This document shows positions 1-8,276 of a DNA stretch of 16,010 nt, piece after piece (position 1 is the first letter of the stretch; every line of letters starts with the position of its first letter). This DNA comes from Candidatus Heimdallarchaeota archaeon (GTDB lineage: Archaea; Asgardarchaeota; Heimdallarchaeia; JABLTI01). The notes below the pieces were generated by a model. The model was not told the DNA's origin, ran no database searches, and worked only from the letters and a program-made list of their open reading frames with translations. The stretch lies in contig JAGMDP010000130.1 in NCBI GenBank assembly GCA_023128635.1, positions 1 to 16,010 of the forward strand, given 5' to 3'. Both the position numbers and the translations under genes were made by a program.

Positions 1-1041
1 CAGTTCGATCAAGATAATCTAGATGAGAGTTTCTGGGAGAAATTTCATGTCTTTAACGAGAAATCTTACAAAGAACTATTTCCAGATGATAATCTACCAA
101 ATCGTAAATTTGTAGTAGCAAGCATTTTATCTGGTTGGCCTGATTATCAGATATTTAGGGATATTGTCTACAAGAATTCATTGAAGAGGGAAATCATTGC
201 TGACAGTCATTATGCAATAAACAAAGAAGATTCCCCCGGTTATGAAAACAATAAACATAATAGTTTTTTCTACATTTTAGTTGATAGTCGTTTCAGAAGA
301 CAAGGATTGGGAAGTCTCTTATTCAAAACTACTCTTGAAAAAGTAAAAGAAAAGGGATGTAAATTCACAGAAACTGATACATATTTTGATTCAGGGAACA
401 AGTTCTGCAAGAAGTTTGGTGGCAAATTAATCAACAAATCTTCAGAGAATAGACTACACATGGAAGAAGTAGATTGGAAACTTGTCAATGAATGGAGAGA
501 TAATGGTAAGAAGAAAGCACCAATGATTGTCTTAGAGAATTATCTTATTGTTCCTGAAAAGGACATCAAAGAGATCTGTGAGCTGGAAACCATTCTTGAA
601 AAACAAATGCCTACAATGGATGATAAGGACAAATGGACCGATATTTATACTCCAGAGAAGAAACGAGAAATTGAAAGGATGAATCAGAAACGAGGTTACA
701 TCAATTATACAATTATCTCTCGAGAATATAATGGTATTATTAGTGGATTCACAGAAATAAGATACTCAAGGACAGATAGACCTGAAAGAATCAACCAAGG
801 ATTAACAGGAGTTCTAGAGGATTATCGAGGGAGAGGTTTGGGCAAATGGATGAAAGCTGAAATGTTGAGGTATATTGAGAATCATATTCCAGATGCAAGA
901 TTTATCGTAGCTGGTAATGCAGATCATAATGCTCCAATGAATTCCATAAATGAAAGATTAGGTTACAAACCTTACTACGATGAAACTAGTTTCAAGTTTA
1001 GGCTAACTACAGCAATAAAAAGAATGAATAAAATGACTTGA
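1..1041 (+). CDS. Tandem GNAT N-acetyltransferase (5' end missing)
   Basis: The frame is open from the first base of the window to the TGA at 1039-1041, so at least 346 residues are encoded and the true start lies to the left. A TTG at 181 is possible as a start but would cut into the first domain. Two acetyl-CoA-binding GNAT motif A segments are visible: RRQGLG at about residues 99-104 of the visible protein, followed by a KKFGGKL-type segment, and RGRGLG at about 276-281, followed by N-x-x-M-N-x-I-N-x-x-L-G-Y. Such two-domain GNATs usually have one catalytic and one degenerate half; which is active here cannot be told. The enzyme would transfer an acetyl group from acetyl-CoA to an amine in the cytoplasm. 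The substrate is unknown. No signal peptide or membrane segment is visible in the part seen. Confidence 0.85.
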   Translation, partial: QFDQDNLDESFWEKFHVFNEKSYKELFPDDNLPNRKFVVASILSGWPDYQIFRDIVYKNSLKREIIADSHYAINKEDSPGYENNKHNSFFYILVDSRFRRQGLGSLLFKTTLEKVKEKGCKFTETDTYFDSGNKFCKKFGGKLINKSSENRLHMEEVDWKLVNEWRDNGKKKAPMIVLENYLIVPEKDIKEICELETILEKQMPTMDDKDKWTDIYTPEKKREIERMNQKRGYINYTIISREYNGIISGFTEIRYSRTDRPERINQGLTGVLEDYRGRGLGKWMKAEMLRYIENHIPDARFIVAGNADHNAPMNSINERLGYKPYYDETSFKFRLTTAIKRMNKMT

Positions 1042-1057
1042 TGAGTTTTCAAATCAT
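1033..1057 (+). terminator. Hairpin with T-rich tail between convergent genes
   Basis: Arms at 1033-1041 and 1049-1057 pair in 8 of 9 positions (one C-A mismatch at 1037/1053) around a 7-nt loop. The tail at 1058-1072 is T-rich. The hairpin overlaps the acetyltransferase stop codon and lies in the 22-nt gap before the convergent lipid kinase gene, so it is well placed to end the acetyltransferase transcript. Archaeal termination depends mainly on the U-tract, so the stem is supporting evidence only. Confidence 0.4.
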
Positions 1058-1063
1058 TTCTTA

Positions 1064-1999
1064 TTATTTCTTAGATGAAAAGGTGTTATCGAATAACCAA
1101 CCTTCTCGCTCTAGTATTTTATCAGGCATCTTTAGTACTTTTAGTACTTTATGCTTACATACAAAGGTATGTGGCAAAGGTCCAAGTATCTCACCCATAG
1201 AATGAGCAACTAGCCTTTTGGTTGATTTAGTACTAAGTACAACCTTCTTTCCTCTGTGTTCGTATACTTTTGGATGGGATAAGTGAGAACCATCACTTAA
1301 TTTCCTTGAGGTCAATAATGTATCAATAATTCCAGTATTACCAACAACTACTACGTCAAGTAAACCATCATCAATTATTGCGTTTGGAGCCACGAATTTC
1401 CCATCCCCAACTCTTTGACCATTACCTATTGAGGTTATTAATGATTTACAATCAATTATTTCTCTGCCATCATCGATATCAATATTCATATGTCGAGGAC
1501 GATAGGTTAAGATTGATCTAATTAATGCTGTATGATAAACAATTCGAGAGCTTTTACCGTATGTTCTATCAGCTACTACAGAATCAATTCCAGCACCTGC
1601 AACTCCCATACAATATCTTTCACCATCATTAATCTCCATACAATCAATGATTCTTTCTTCTTTTATCTTTAACATTTCAACAATATCTTCGATTTTATCT
1701 GTTTGTCGAATGTTGTAAGCGTTATCATTTCCTCTTCCAACGGGGATTATGCCCATAGTGCTTTTGAAACCTGTTTGACCAATACCAGTAACAACTTCGT
1801 TTACTGTTCCGTCACCGCCATAGACAATGAATAAATCGTGTTCATCTACTGATCGCTTCACAATCTCTACGGCATCATTTATTCCTTTGGTCCATTCAAC
1901 TTCAAAATCGAATTTTTCATCTTTTAATAGCTTGACAACTTTTGGCCAATCCTTTCTTGCCTTACCACCATAAGAAGCTGGATTACAAATTATTTTCAT
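1064..1999 (-). CDS. Diacylglycerol kinase / YegS-family lipid kinase
   Basis: The 311-residue protein has the DAGK catalytic-domain layout: an N-terminal strand with N6-P7 and a small-residue loop (the N-P-x-S/G-G start of the family), the nucleotide-binding signature GGDGTVNEV at 61-69, and P-x-G-x-G-N-D at 86-92. The second half carries the beta-rich D-D-G-L-L-D-V segment typical of the YegS/BmrU/LCB5 group. The family phosphorylates a lipid hydroxyl with ATP. In an archaeon the natural substrate is probably an isoprenoid lipid alcohol rather than ordinary diacylglycerol, but that is inference. No transmembrane helix is seen, so the enzyme is cytosolic or membrane-associated. Length is normal for the family (about 300). 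The ATG is preceded by an AGGAG site at 2006-2010 (plus-strand coordinates), which supports this start. It is transcribed divergently from the TPR gene. Confidence 0.9.
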   Translation of the reverse strand: MKIICNPASYGGKARKDWPKVVKLLKDEKFDFEVEWTKGINDAVEIVKRSVDEHDLFIVYGGDGTVNEVVTGIGQTGFKSTMGIIPVGRGNDNAYNIRQTDKIEDIVEMLKIKEERIIDCMEINDGERYCMGVAGAGIDSVVADRTYGKSSRIVYHTALIRSILTYRPRHMNIDIDDGREIIDCKSLITSIGNGQRVGDGKFVAPNAIIDDGLLDVVVVGNTGIIDTLLTSRKLSDGSHLSHPKVYEHRGKKVVLSTKSTKRLVAHSMGEILGPLPHTFVCKHKVLKVLKMPDKILEREGWLFDNTFSSKK

Positions 2000-2065
2000 A
2001 AAAATCTCCTGTTTTTGCCATGTCCAAATTAATGGATACTAACTTTTCTTACGAAGCATATTGAG

Positions 2066-2072
2066 TTTTATA
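2066..2072 (-). promoter_or_regulatory. TATA-like box of the lipid kinase gene
   Basis: Read on the minus strand this is TATAAAA, preceded by a purine-rich GAAATAA stretch that could act as a BRE. It lies about 67 nt upstream of the lipid kinase ATG, so a start about 25 nt downstream would give a leader of roughly 40 nt containing the AGGAG ribosome binding site. The region is very AT-rich, so chance matches are likely. Confidence 0.35.
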
Positions 2073-2141
2073 GTTATTTCGGTTTTTGACTCGATTTTAG
2101 TTTAATTTTTTTTATAACACTTCATTTATAAGACATTTAGC

Positions 2142-2148
2142 TATAAAA
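2142..2148 (+). promoter_or_regulatory. TATA-like box of the TPR gene
   Basis: TATAAAA at 2142-2148 is the best placed of three TATA-like elements upstream of the TPR gene (the others are near 2111-2116 and 2125-2131). Initiation about 25 nt downstream would leave a leader of some 35 nt with a weak GGTG ribosome binding site at 2194-2197, eight bases before the ATG. Together with the divergent lipid kinase promoter this explains most of the 206-nt gap at 2000-2205. Confidence 0.35.
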
Positions 2149-2205
2149 AAAATAGCAACCTAATAAAGTAAATTTATAGAGAAGATTATAGCTGGTGTAT
2201 TTCCA

Positions 2206-4407
2206 ATGTTTGAAAAATATCTTGATGATAAGAAAGATGAAAAGGAGAATATTCCTGAAGAAGGTGACAATTATATTGCCGTAAAGAAGGCAAGCAAAGT
2301 TTCTTCAGATTTTAAACAGGAAATAGAGTTGGATCCTAACAGCAGCTTTGATAATCTTATTGGTAAAGGGAATACATACTTGGAACATCATGAGCTAGCA
2401 AAAGCTCTTAATCAATATAAAAAAGCAATAGCTTTGAACTCAAAGGACCCATTAGCACTAACTAAAATGGGAGTTATCCTTAGTTACATTGGCAAATTGG
2501 ATAAAGCGATTGATTATTACAAGCAAGCATTAGAATTTGATTCTAAGCATCTTGACGCTTTGGTTAACATAGCCATCGCATTTATCTATCAAGGAAAATT
2601 TAAACAAGCCATTACTAATTTAGAGAAAGCTATAGCAGTAAATCCAAATCATAGTGATATTTGGTTTTATCTTGGAAATTGTGTGAAAGAAACAGGTGAT
2701 TTAGATAGAGCAATCTCTTGTTATGAACGAGCAGTAAAAATCAATCCTAATGATTTTAAGAGTTGGTCAAATCTAGCATTGTGTGTATTATATCAAAAGA
2801 AAACAGATAAAGCGATTGAGTACTATAAAAGAGCACTTTTGATAGAACCTAAGGATTATATTTCTTTGAATGGCCTTGGCTTAGTTTATATGGAACTAAG
2901 GGATGCAGAAAATGCTATTAAGAATTTGAAAAAATGTTTGAAGCTAAATCCAGCATATAGAGCAGCAATTTTGAACATTGAAACTTGCTATAAAGCAATA
3001 GGAAAATTTGATGATGCTTTGGAATACATTGAGCAAGGATTGAAAATAAAGTCTGTAGATCTTGAATTGCTTTTCCGAAAAGCTCAACTCTATCAGCAGA
3101 AACAAGATTTCACGTTAGCTCAAGAAACATATGAACAAATTCTGAAAATTGATAAAAAGGATTTTCCATCTTGGAACAACCTTGGAAATGTTCATATGTC
3201 TAAGAAGGAATTCAAGAAAGCGATAGAATGCTATAAGAAAGCATTAAAGATTCAACCAAATTACTATCTCTCTCTACATAACATTGGTCTCGCTAATGGA
3301 AACATGGGAGATTTCAAAAAGGCAATCGAATATTTTGAAGAAGTTTTGAAAATAAAGCCAGATTTCATAAATTCCTTGAGATATATGTCCTCTGCTTATA
3401 GTGAGTTAAAAGAATTTGACAAAGCAGTTGAATGTCAGAAAAGAATGTTAGAAATTCAACCCGATAACCCACAGATTATCTTTGGACTAGGATTCGCTTA
3501 CTTGAGAGCTGGAAAATTTAAAGAATCAATCGCTGAATACGAGAAAGTTCAAATTAAGATGCCAAAAAACGTGGATGCTATTTTTAATGTTGCTCTTGCA
3601 TATTCCAACTTGAAAGATTATGACCAAGCAATTGAATACTTTGAAAAGGTTCTTGAGATTAATCCCAAAGATGTTGAAGTTTTAATTAGAATTGGTAATT
3701 GTTATTTTGATTTAAGAAAATATGAAGAAGCCATTGAATATTATCAGAAAGGTCTAGATCTAAAACCAGATATGATTCAAGTTTTGGTGGGTCAGGGTAT
3801 TGCTTATTATAATATAAAGAAGTTTGATGAAGCTCTCAAGAGTTATCATAAAGCCTGGGAATATGAACCGAAAAATATCACATTTATCTTTGATATTGCG
3901 AGAATCTATGTTGAAATAGCTGAATTTGATAAAGCAATTCATATGTACAAACAAGTATTAGAAATCGATGAAAAGAATGAATTAGCTAATTCCCAATTAC
4001 TTTGGTTATTCATGAAAACTAAGCTTTACGAGGAAGCTTTGGTTTATAGTGAAAAATCTCTTGAGATAAATCCCAATAACTATAATGTTTACAATAATCT
4101 TGGATATGTCTACTTGGGTATGGATGATCTTGAGAAAGCAATTGAGTGTTGGGAAAAATCTCTCGAACTAAACCCAGAATATGCATACGCTTGGCATTCT
4201 TTAGGAGAAGGATATGAAAAGAAAAATGAATTAGATAAAGCAATGAAATTTTACATGAAAGCATTTTCTATTGATCCTTTTACACAAATCTTTATGCATT
4301 CCCTTAAGCTCCTTTATGAAAAACTTGGAAAGAATTATGATATTAAAGCTATTAAGAAAGAAGCAGATAAATTAAAGGGTAAAATAATGGATCCCAAGAA
4401 TCCTTGA
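2206..4407 (+). CDS. TPR-repeat protein, 19 tandem repeats
   Basis: The 733-residue protein is almost wholly tetratricopeptide repeat. After a charged 45-residue N-terminus, 19 consecutive 34-residue units can be laid end to end without gaps (about residues 46-691). They show the expected pattern of W/L-x-x-L-G at positions 4-8, Y at 11, A at 20 and P at 32 (for example units ending LKINPND, LKIQPNY, LEINPKD). A 42-residue basic tail follows. No catalytic domain, signal peptide or membrane helix is present, so it is most likely a cytoplasmic scaffold for protein-protein contacts. The repeats resemble those of O-GlcNAc transferase and of many archaeal TPR proteins, but partners cannot be named. 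It stands alone: divergent from the lipid kinase and convergent with the surface locus. The weak GGTG site at 2194-2197 supports the ATG. Confidence 0.93.
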   Translation: MFEKYLDDKKDEKENIPEEGDNYIAVKKASKVSSDFKQEIELDPNSSFDNLIGKGNTYLEHHELAKALNQYKKAIALNSKDPLALTKMGVILSYIGKLDKAIDYYKQALEFDSKHLDALVNIAIAFIYQGKFKQAITNLEKAIAVNPNHSDIWFYLGNCVKETGDLDRAISCYERAVKINPNDFKSWSNLALCVLYQKKTDKAIEYYKRALLIEPKDYISLNGLGLVYMELRDAENAIKNLKKCLKLNPAYRAAILNIETCYKAIGKFDDALEYIEQGLKIKSVDLELLFRKAQLYQQKQDFTLAQETYEQILKIDKKDFPSWNNLGNVHMSKKEFKKAIECYKKALKIQPNYYLSLHNIGLANGNMGDFKKAIEYFEEVLKIKPDFINSLRYMSSAYSELKEFDKAVECQKRMLEIQPDNPQIIFGLGFAYLRAGKFKESIAEYEKVQIKMPKNVDAIFNVALAYSNLKDYDQAIEYFEKVLEINPKDVEVLIRIGNCYFDLRKYEEAIEYYQKGLDLKPDMIQVLVGQGIAYYNIKKFDEALKSYHKAWEYEPKNITFIFDIARIYVEIAEFDKAIHMYKQVLEIDEKNELANSQLLWLFMKTKLYEEALVYSEKSLEINPNNYNVYNNLGYVYLGMDDLEKAIECWEKSLELNPEYAYAWHSLGEGYEKKNELDKAMKFYMKAFSIDPFTQIFMHSLKLLYEKLGKNYDIKAIKKEADKLKGKIMDPKNP

Positions 4408-4421
4408 ATCAAAAGAGGGCG

Positions 4422-4427
4422 TTTTTT
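4422..4427 (+). terminator. T-tract terminator after the TPR gene
   Basis: A run of six T begins 14 bases after the TPR stop codon, in the 28-base gap between two convergent genes. A short U-tract is sufficient for termination by archaeal RNA polymerase. No strong stem precedes it. Confidence 0.35.
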
Positions 4428-4435
4428 CTGAGGAA

Positions 4436-6571
4436 TTATAGCCTATTTTTTTTCATATATCTATAAATGAAGAAAGCAGCTATAGGGACAATAATTAACA
4501 TGATGTAGAAATTATTTGAAGAAAAGCCCATTTTTATTTGTACTAAATCTGATATTGGCCCCCAAAATACTGTATTTGGTTCAGAATTCATCGTTCTGAA
4601 TCGACACCTAAAATAATACTCATGTCCACCCAATGGACTCACATCAAATTCTTCTACAAACCAAGTATTTGTATTATTATCCCATTCCAAATCTCCGGTA
4701 TAGAATGTTTCCGCTCCATCAAAATAGAATAACTGCCATTTGGCTTGTCTTTGATCATTACCAAAGATATCCTTTTCAAATATTTGATGATAATCTAATG
4801 ATATATTCTGGTAATCTTGCTCAGCAGTGATTGCAGTGACTCCTAAAGTATTACTTTTTTCGAAATAATGAATTAGAGGTTTTGTGCTTGTTAGTATATG
4901 ACTTCTTGTCTTGAATAAATAATCTCCATGATGTCGTGCATAATTGTAATAATAAATTGAATATGGCGTCTCCCTTTCTGTACCAACTGGCAAATTCGAA
5001 AGATTAAATTTAATTACAACAAAACAATCGATGATTGTACCTGTATAAACCCAGCCAATATCGACATTGGTTGCAGACCAAGTTTTAGTTTGATTATCAT
5101 ATTTGAGTTGTCCTTGAACAGGATTACCTTCTGTATCTATTACAGGAACTCCAAAAATATAATTTGGATATAGACCATCACGAGCCCCATAGTACAAAAT
5201 CCATTCAGCTAAATTCACATTTGAATCGTTTACAATTTCGTAACCAGGATTATTTTCTAGAATAGGATTAGCATCAGTTATGTTTACGCTAAATGTTTCT
5301 TGTACATACTCATAATGAAAATCTGGAAATGACATATTAAAGAAATTTAAGTGAAAAGTGTCCAAAGTTAAATTGCTCCAAATATAAGATGACTTTGTGG
5401 TTTGGAAGCAATATATGACACTGTGTGTGGCATTATAAGCCAAACCTTTCGTCAAAGATTTTGGATAAAACCACTTCTTTGAAATGTTATTATACTCAAA
5501 CTGATTGTTTTCATCCGACATAGAAATAATCAAAGAGGACTGATCATAGTATAAATAATAAAATTCTGCTTTTGTTGTGTTTTCCTCAGCTAAAATATAA
5601 GTGCTTGAATTATCAGAAAATGTTGCTTCAAATTCAGGGATTTCTAGTTGTCCATCGGAATCAAAAAACGTGAAACTTGGATCTGGCAGACTTATGTACT
5701 GCAAATTTGCTTCAATAATTGCCGTTTCAATGCTTGAGTAAATTGCTTCTATTGAGTATTCCAAACAAGCTTCTGCATCATTATAATAGGAACTAGTCCA
5801 TTGATCTGCATGAAGTATTGATCCATTAAAATTATCACCTAACCCTTGAGCAAAGGGATGGATATTTTTAGCAAGGTTAACTGTTGCATTGTAACCATCA
5901 ACAGATCCAACTTTCATAGGTGACGGATTGAAGTAATTATTTTTCATATTTGAGAAATTAAGGAATCTAAAATTAATCTCTATTAGAGGAAAGGAACCAA
6001 TATTATTTCCATTTTCAATTGCTAATTCAAAATTAGTCCAATTCTCTTGACCGAGTGTTCCCCATAGAGTTTCATCCCAAATTGCTCCCCAAACACCTGC
6101 TTGTGAAACATAATGGCTAAGAGCTCCAGCATAAAAAGATGCTATTGTATAATTAGCATTGGTTTTCTTTAATTCAAAAACAAGATTATTGTATTCTTCT
6201 TCTGCTCTTAAAGCAAGAGAATCATTAGTAACGCTGGTCCCTAATGCATCAAGGTATAACACATAACTATTGATATCTCCGTAATCATTACTAGTTAATC
6301 CATAGGGAATGCTAGCCTCATCATTTAATGCTGCCTCTACACCATGCCAAAAACTTAGAAGGTTATTAGTTATCCATTGAATTTGAGCATCAGGGAATGA
6401 TGTGAGAGCTTCTATTGCTAGCCATTGATGAGTAGAAAATGAAGGATTTGTTGATAGCTGCGGATTTTCTGTAATCTCAGCATACCAGCTTATCGAATTT
6501 TCTGGTAGAACAACAATAAATAAAGAAATAAGGAATCCAAATCTGAAAAATCTAGAAACTCTCTGTAACAC
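4436..6571 (-). CDS. Surface protein: phospholipase C-like domain plus three beta modules
   Basis: A 711-residue secreted protein. Residues 8-28 form a signal peptide whose likely cleavage falls just before W29, as in zinc-dependent phospholipase C, where the mature N-terminal Trp binds metal. Residues 29-300 resemble that all-helical fold: H48 in S-T-H-Q-W-L-A, N-D-Y-G-D at 95-99, H153 in L-S-H-Y, and E182 in N-F-E. The later ligands look changed: Q157 where Asp is expected, no His near 163, and W178 in place of His. Three beta modules follow, each with a [L/F]-x-[Y/W]-[D/N]-N-x-[S/T]-x-x-W signature ending at W367, W498 and W637. A transmembrane helix lies at about 688-704 with a short basic tail. 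N-x-S/T sequons are abundant, indicating an extracellular, glycosylated protein. The start is GTG with GAGG just upstream. It is a paralogue of the 725-residue protein at 8277-10454. Catalytic activity is doubtful and its role is unknown. Confidence 0.85.
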   Translation of the reverse strand: MLQRVSRFFRFGFLISLFIVVLPENSISWYAEITENPQLSTNPSFSTHQWLAIEALTSFPDAQIQWITNNLLSFWHGVEAALNDEASIPYGLTSNDYGDINSYVLYLDALGTSVTNDSLALRAEEEYNNLVFELKKTNANYTIASFYAGALSHYVSQAGVWGAIWDETLWGTLGQENWTNFELAIENGNNIGSFPLIEINFRFLNFSNMKNNYFNPSPMKVGSVDGYNATVNLAKNIHPFAQGLGDNFNGSILHADQWTSSYYNDAEACLEYSIEAIYSSIETAIIEANLQYISLPDPSFTFFDSDGQLEIPEFEATFSDNSSTYILAEENTTKAEFYYLYYDQSSLIISMSDENNQFEYNNISKKWFYPKSLTKGLAYNATHSVIYCFQTTKSSYIWSNLTLDTFHLNFFNMSFPDFHYEYVQETFSVNITDANPILENNPGYEIVNDSNVNLAEWILYYGARDGLYPNYIFGVPVIDTEGNPVQGQLKYDNQTKTWSATNVDIGWVYTGTIIDCFVVIKFNLSNLPVGTERETPYSIYYYNYARHHGDYLFKTRSHILTSTKPLIHYFEKSNTLGVTAITAEQDYQNISLDYHQIFEKDIFGNDQRQAKWQLFYFDGAETFYTGDLEWDNNTNTWFVEEFDVSPLGGHEYYFRCRFRTMNSEPNTVFWGPISDLVQIKMGFSSNNFYIMLIIVPIAAFFIYRYMKKNRL

Positions 6572-6668
6572 TTTTCCTCATCCGTGTAAATAAGGAAACT
6601 ATAAGGTATAATTTTTTTGTTGATATCCAATATAAAAATTCTGCATTTTTTCAAATAAGAATAATTAA

Positions 6669-6707
6669 GAAAAAAGAAAAGAGAATATGTCTAAGTAATA
6701 GACATAT
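6669..6707 (-). terminator. Stem-loop plus T-rich tract ending the CBM9-like gene
   Basis: A perfect 9-bp inverted repeat (6685-6693 with 6699-6707, 5-nt loop) overlaps the last codons and stop of the CBM9-like gene. On the minus strand it is followed immediately by a T-rich stretch (6682 down to 6669). Hairpin plus U-tract is a convincing terminator. It implies that the 711-residue protein gene downstream (GTG at 6571) has its own promoter in the remaining gap, which is AT-rich with several TATA-like stretches, none clearly best. Confidence 0.6.
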
Positions 6708-8067
6708 CAAAAGCTAGGAAATTGTCGTAGTTTTCGATGAATCCTTGGAATGGATTATCATTAGAATCACCAGGGTAAGCCCAGAATTCTGTGCCAACAA
6801 AACTCATGGTTCCATAGCCTGCAACGAAGAGATACAACATTTCATCCTCTAATACAGGAAATTCCGATTTAGAAATATTGAACTCAAACATTCTATGATC
6901 TTCTGAACACATTACGCTTGAACCGTAAGAATACGCAATATCATAATTTCCATCTGTGATTGTGTTCTCGATTAAAGTAACAATAGAGGTTGTTCGCATT
7001 CGAAGTGCAAGATAATCCATGTTTAATTTAAATGCAGTAGGATGTGTTGCATTATAATTATTATAACAATGAATTGTGAAATAGAACATTCCATCTGTTG
7101 CATTGACTGCTGTATGGTCTAGATCTACACTACCTGTGATTATTGAGCCATTTGGAAAATTAATGGTATTCATGTCACTTTTGAAAGTGGCTTCATCTGT
7201 AAAATTACCGGGAATCCCATCATTTTCTGCAACTCCACAATAGAAGGCTTCTGCTTTGTTTAGATTATCAGCATTACTTGCAGTAAGATTTGATGATAAA
7301 ACATAATTTATTCGAAAATCAGTCAAATCTGTAAGAAATGTGGTTATGTTTAGATCTGGGAATTTCTCTGTAACATCAATACCAAATTGGATATCAATAT
7401 AATCTCCTGGTTCCCATGTTCCTTCTGGATCTGTATAGAATGATTCAAATGAGTAGCTTTTAGCATCATTGGAGTACCAAAAGTCAAGATAGTCTGAACT
7501 TGTATTCCCAAAGATAATTTCAATTGAATCATATTCTGGTACAATTGGTATACTATTATAGGTTTGAGGGACAATGTCTGTTCCTAAGTAGTAATCAAAA
7601 ATTGTACTTTGATTGACATCATAATAGAGATACTCAAAACCATAATCTACCAATGCTTGAAAACCTAGTCGGGAATTCATGATTGCTGGCATTCTATTAG
7701 CCAAAAAGAATGAAATCCATTCGTCATTTTTGTTGTTTGTACGATCAGAACAAAGATCAAGAGCTATGTAGTAGTTTTCTTCATCTTCTCCTACACTAAG
7801 ATAATTCCAACCATCAACATTTTGTTTTCCTTCAAGGGGGTCGATTGTATTGTCGACGTCAAGATAGAACGGAATGTTGTAATACGCTGCGCGTTTCCAT
7901 TCATTTTTCTCAATAACACCATCTATAGTTGGTTCTATAAGTTTGGGATTATTAGTAAATTGAAAATCATTTCCCCAAACAAATCCAAATATGAGAGATG
8001 CTCCTGCGACGACTATAATCAAAGATATAGCTAATCCTTTTTTCATTTTTAATTCACTATTTAACAT
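6691..8067 (-). CDS. Membrane-anchored protein with CBM9/DOMON-like domain
   Basis: The 458-residue protein begins with a basic stretch and one hydrophobic helix (about residues 11-31) that looks like an uncleaved signal anchor; no C-terminal helix follows, so the bulk lies outside the cell. Residues 47-125 match the start of CBM9/DOMON-like beta-sandwiches: I-D-G-V-x-x-x-x-E-W-x-x-A-A, a G-W-N-Y-L-x-V-G strand, then Y-Y-I-A-L-D-L and D-E-W-I-S-F-F-L. A second beta region (about 290-458) contains H-R-M-F-E-F-N-I-S, also seen in such domains. Family members bind sugars or, for DOMON, heme; the ligand here is unknown. Many N-x-S/T sequons are present. A second ATG at 8046 gives a more usual M-K-K signal start with a weak AGTGA site upstream and may be the true start. 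The gene lies between the two phospholipase C-like paralogues in the same orientation. Confidence 0.8.
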   Translation of the reverse strand: MLNSELKMKKGLAISLIIVVAGASLIFGFVWGNDFQFTNNPKLIEPTIDGVIEKNEWKRAAYYNIPFYLDVDNTIDPLEGKQNVDGWNYLSVGEDEENYYIALDLCSDRTNNKNDEWISFFLANRMPAIMNSRLGFQALVDYGFEYLYYDVNQSTIFDYYLGTDIVPQTYNSIPIVPEYDSIEIIFGNTSSDYLDFWYSNDAKSYSFESFYTDPEGTWEPGDYIDIQFGIDVTEKFPDLNITTFLTDLTDFRINYVLSSNLTASNADNLNKAEAFYCGVAENDGIPGNFTDEATFKSDMNTINFPNGSIITGSVDLDHTAVNATDGMFYFTIHCYNNYNATHPTAFKLNMDYLALRMRTTSIVTLIENTITDGNYDIAYSYGSSVMCSEDHRMFEFNISKSEFPVLEDEMLYLFVAGYGTMSFVGTEFWAYPGDSNDNPFQGFIENYDNFLAFDMSIT

Positions 8068-8276
8068 AGAACACGAAAATACTAAAGGAATCTCTGAGAA
8101 TGGTTGTCTTTTCGTTGGGAAGGTTCAAATTAGGTTTCAGTTATGTCCAAATTGATTAAAAATCTGATAAATCTAATACTATAAACTAAATAACTCACTC
8201 TTATTTTTACTTAGATTCTGTTGCATGGTTAACAAAATTGTTATTTTTATGTACTAATCCAAAATAATGAGAAAAA
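8068..8276 (-). promoter_or_regulatory. Intergenic region with likely terminator and promoter
   Basis: This 209-base gap holds no convincing small gene. On the minus strand a TTTTT run occurs within the first dozen bases after the stop of the 725-residue protein gene (around 8268-8272) and could end that transcript. A TATA-like GTTTATAGT near 8178-8186 could start the CBM9-like transcript, leaving a leader of about 85 nt. A 14-base element at 8143-8156 also occurs, with one change, upstream of the lipid kinase gene. Confidence 0.3.

Noticed and set aside
1131..1150. Short direct repeat TTTAGTACT near the end of the lipid kinase gene
   Set aside because: It lies in coding sequence and simply encodes a repeated K-V-L; there is no sign of a wider tandem array.
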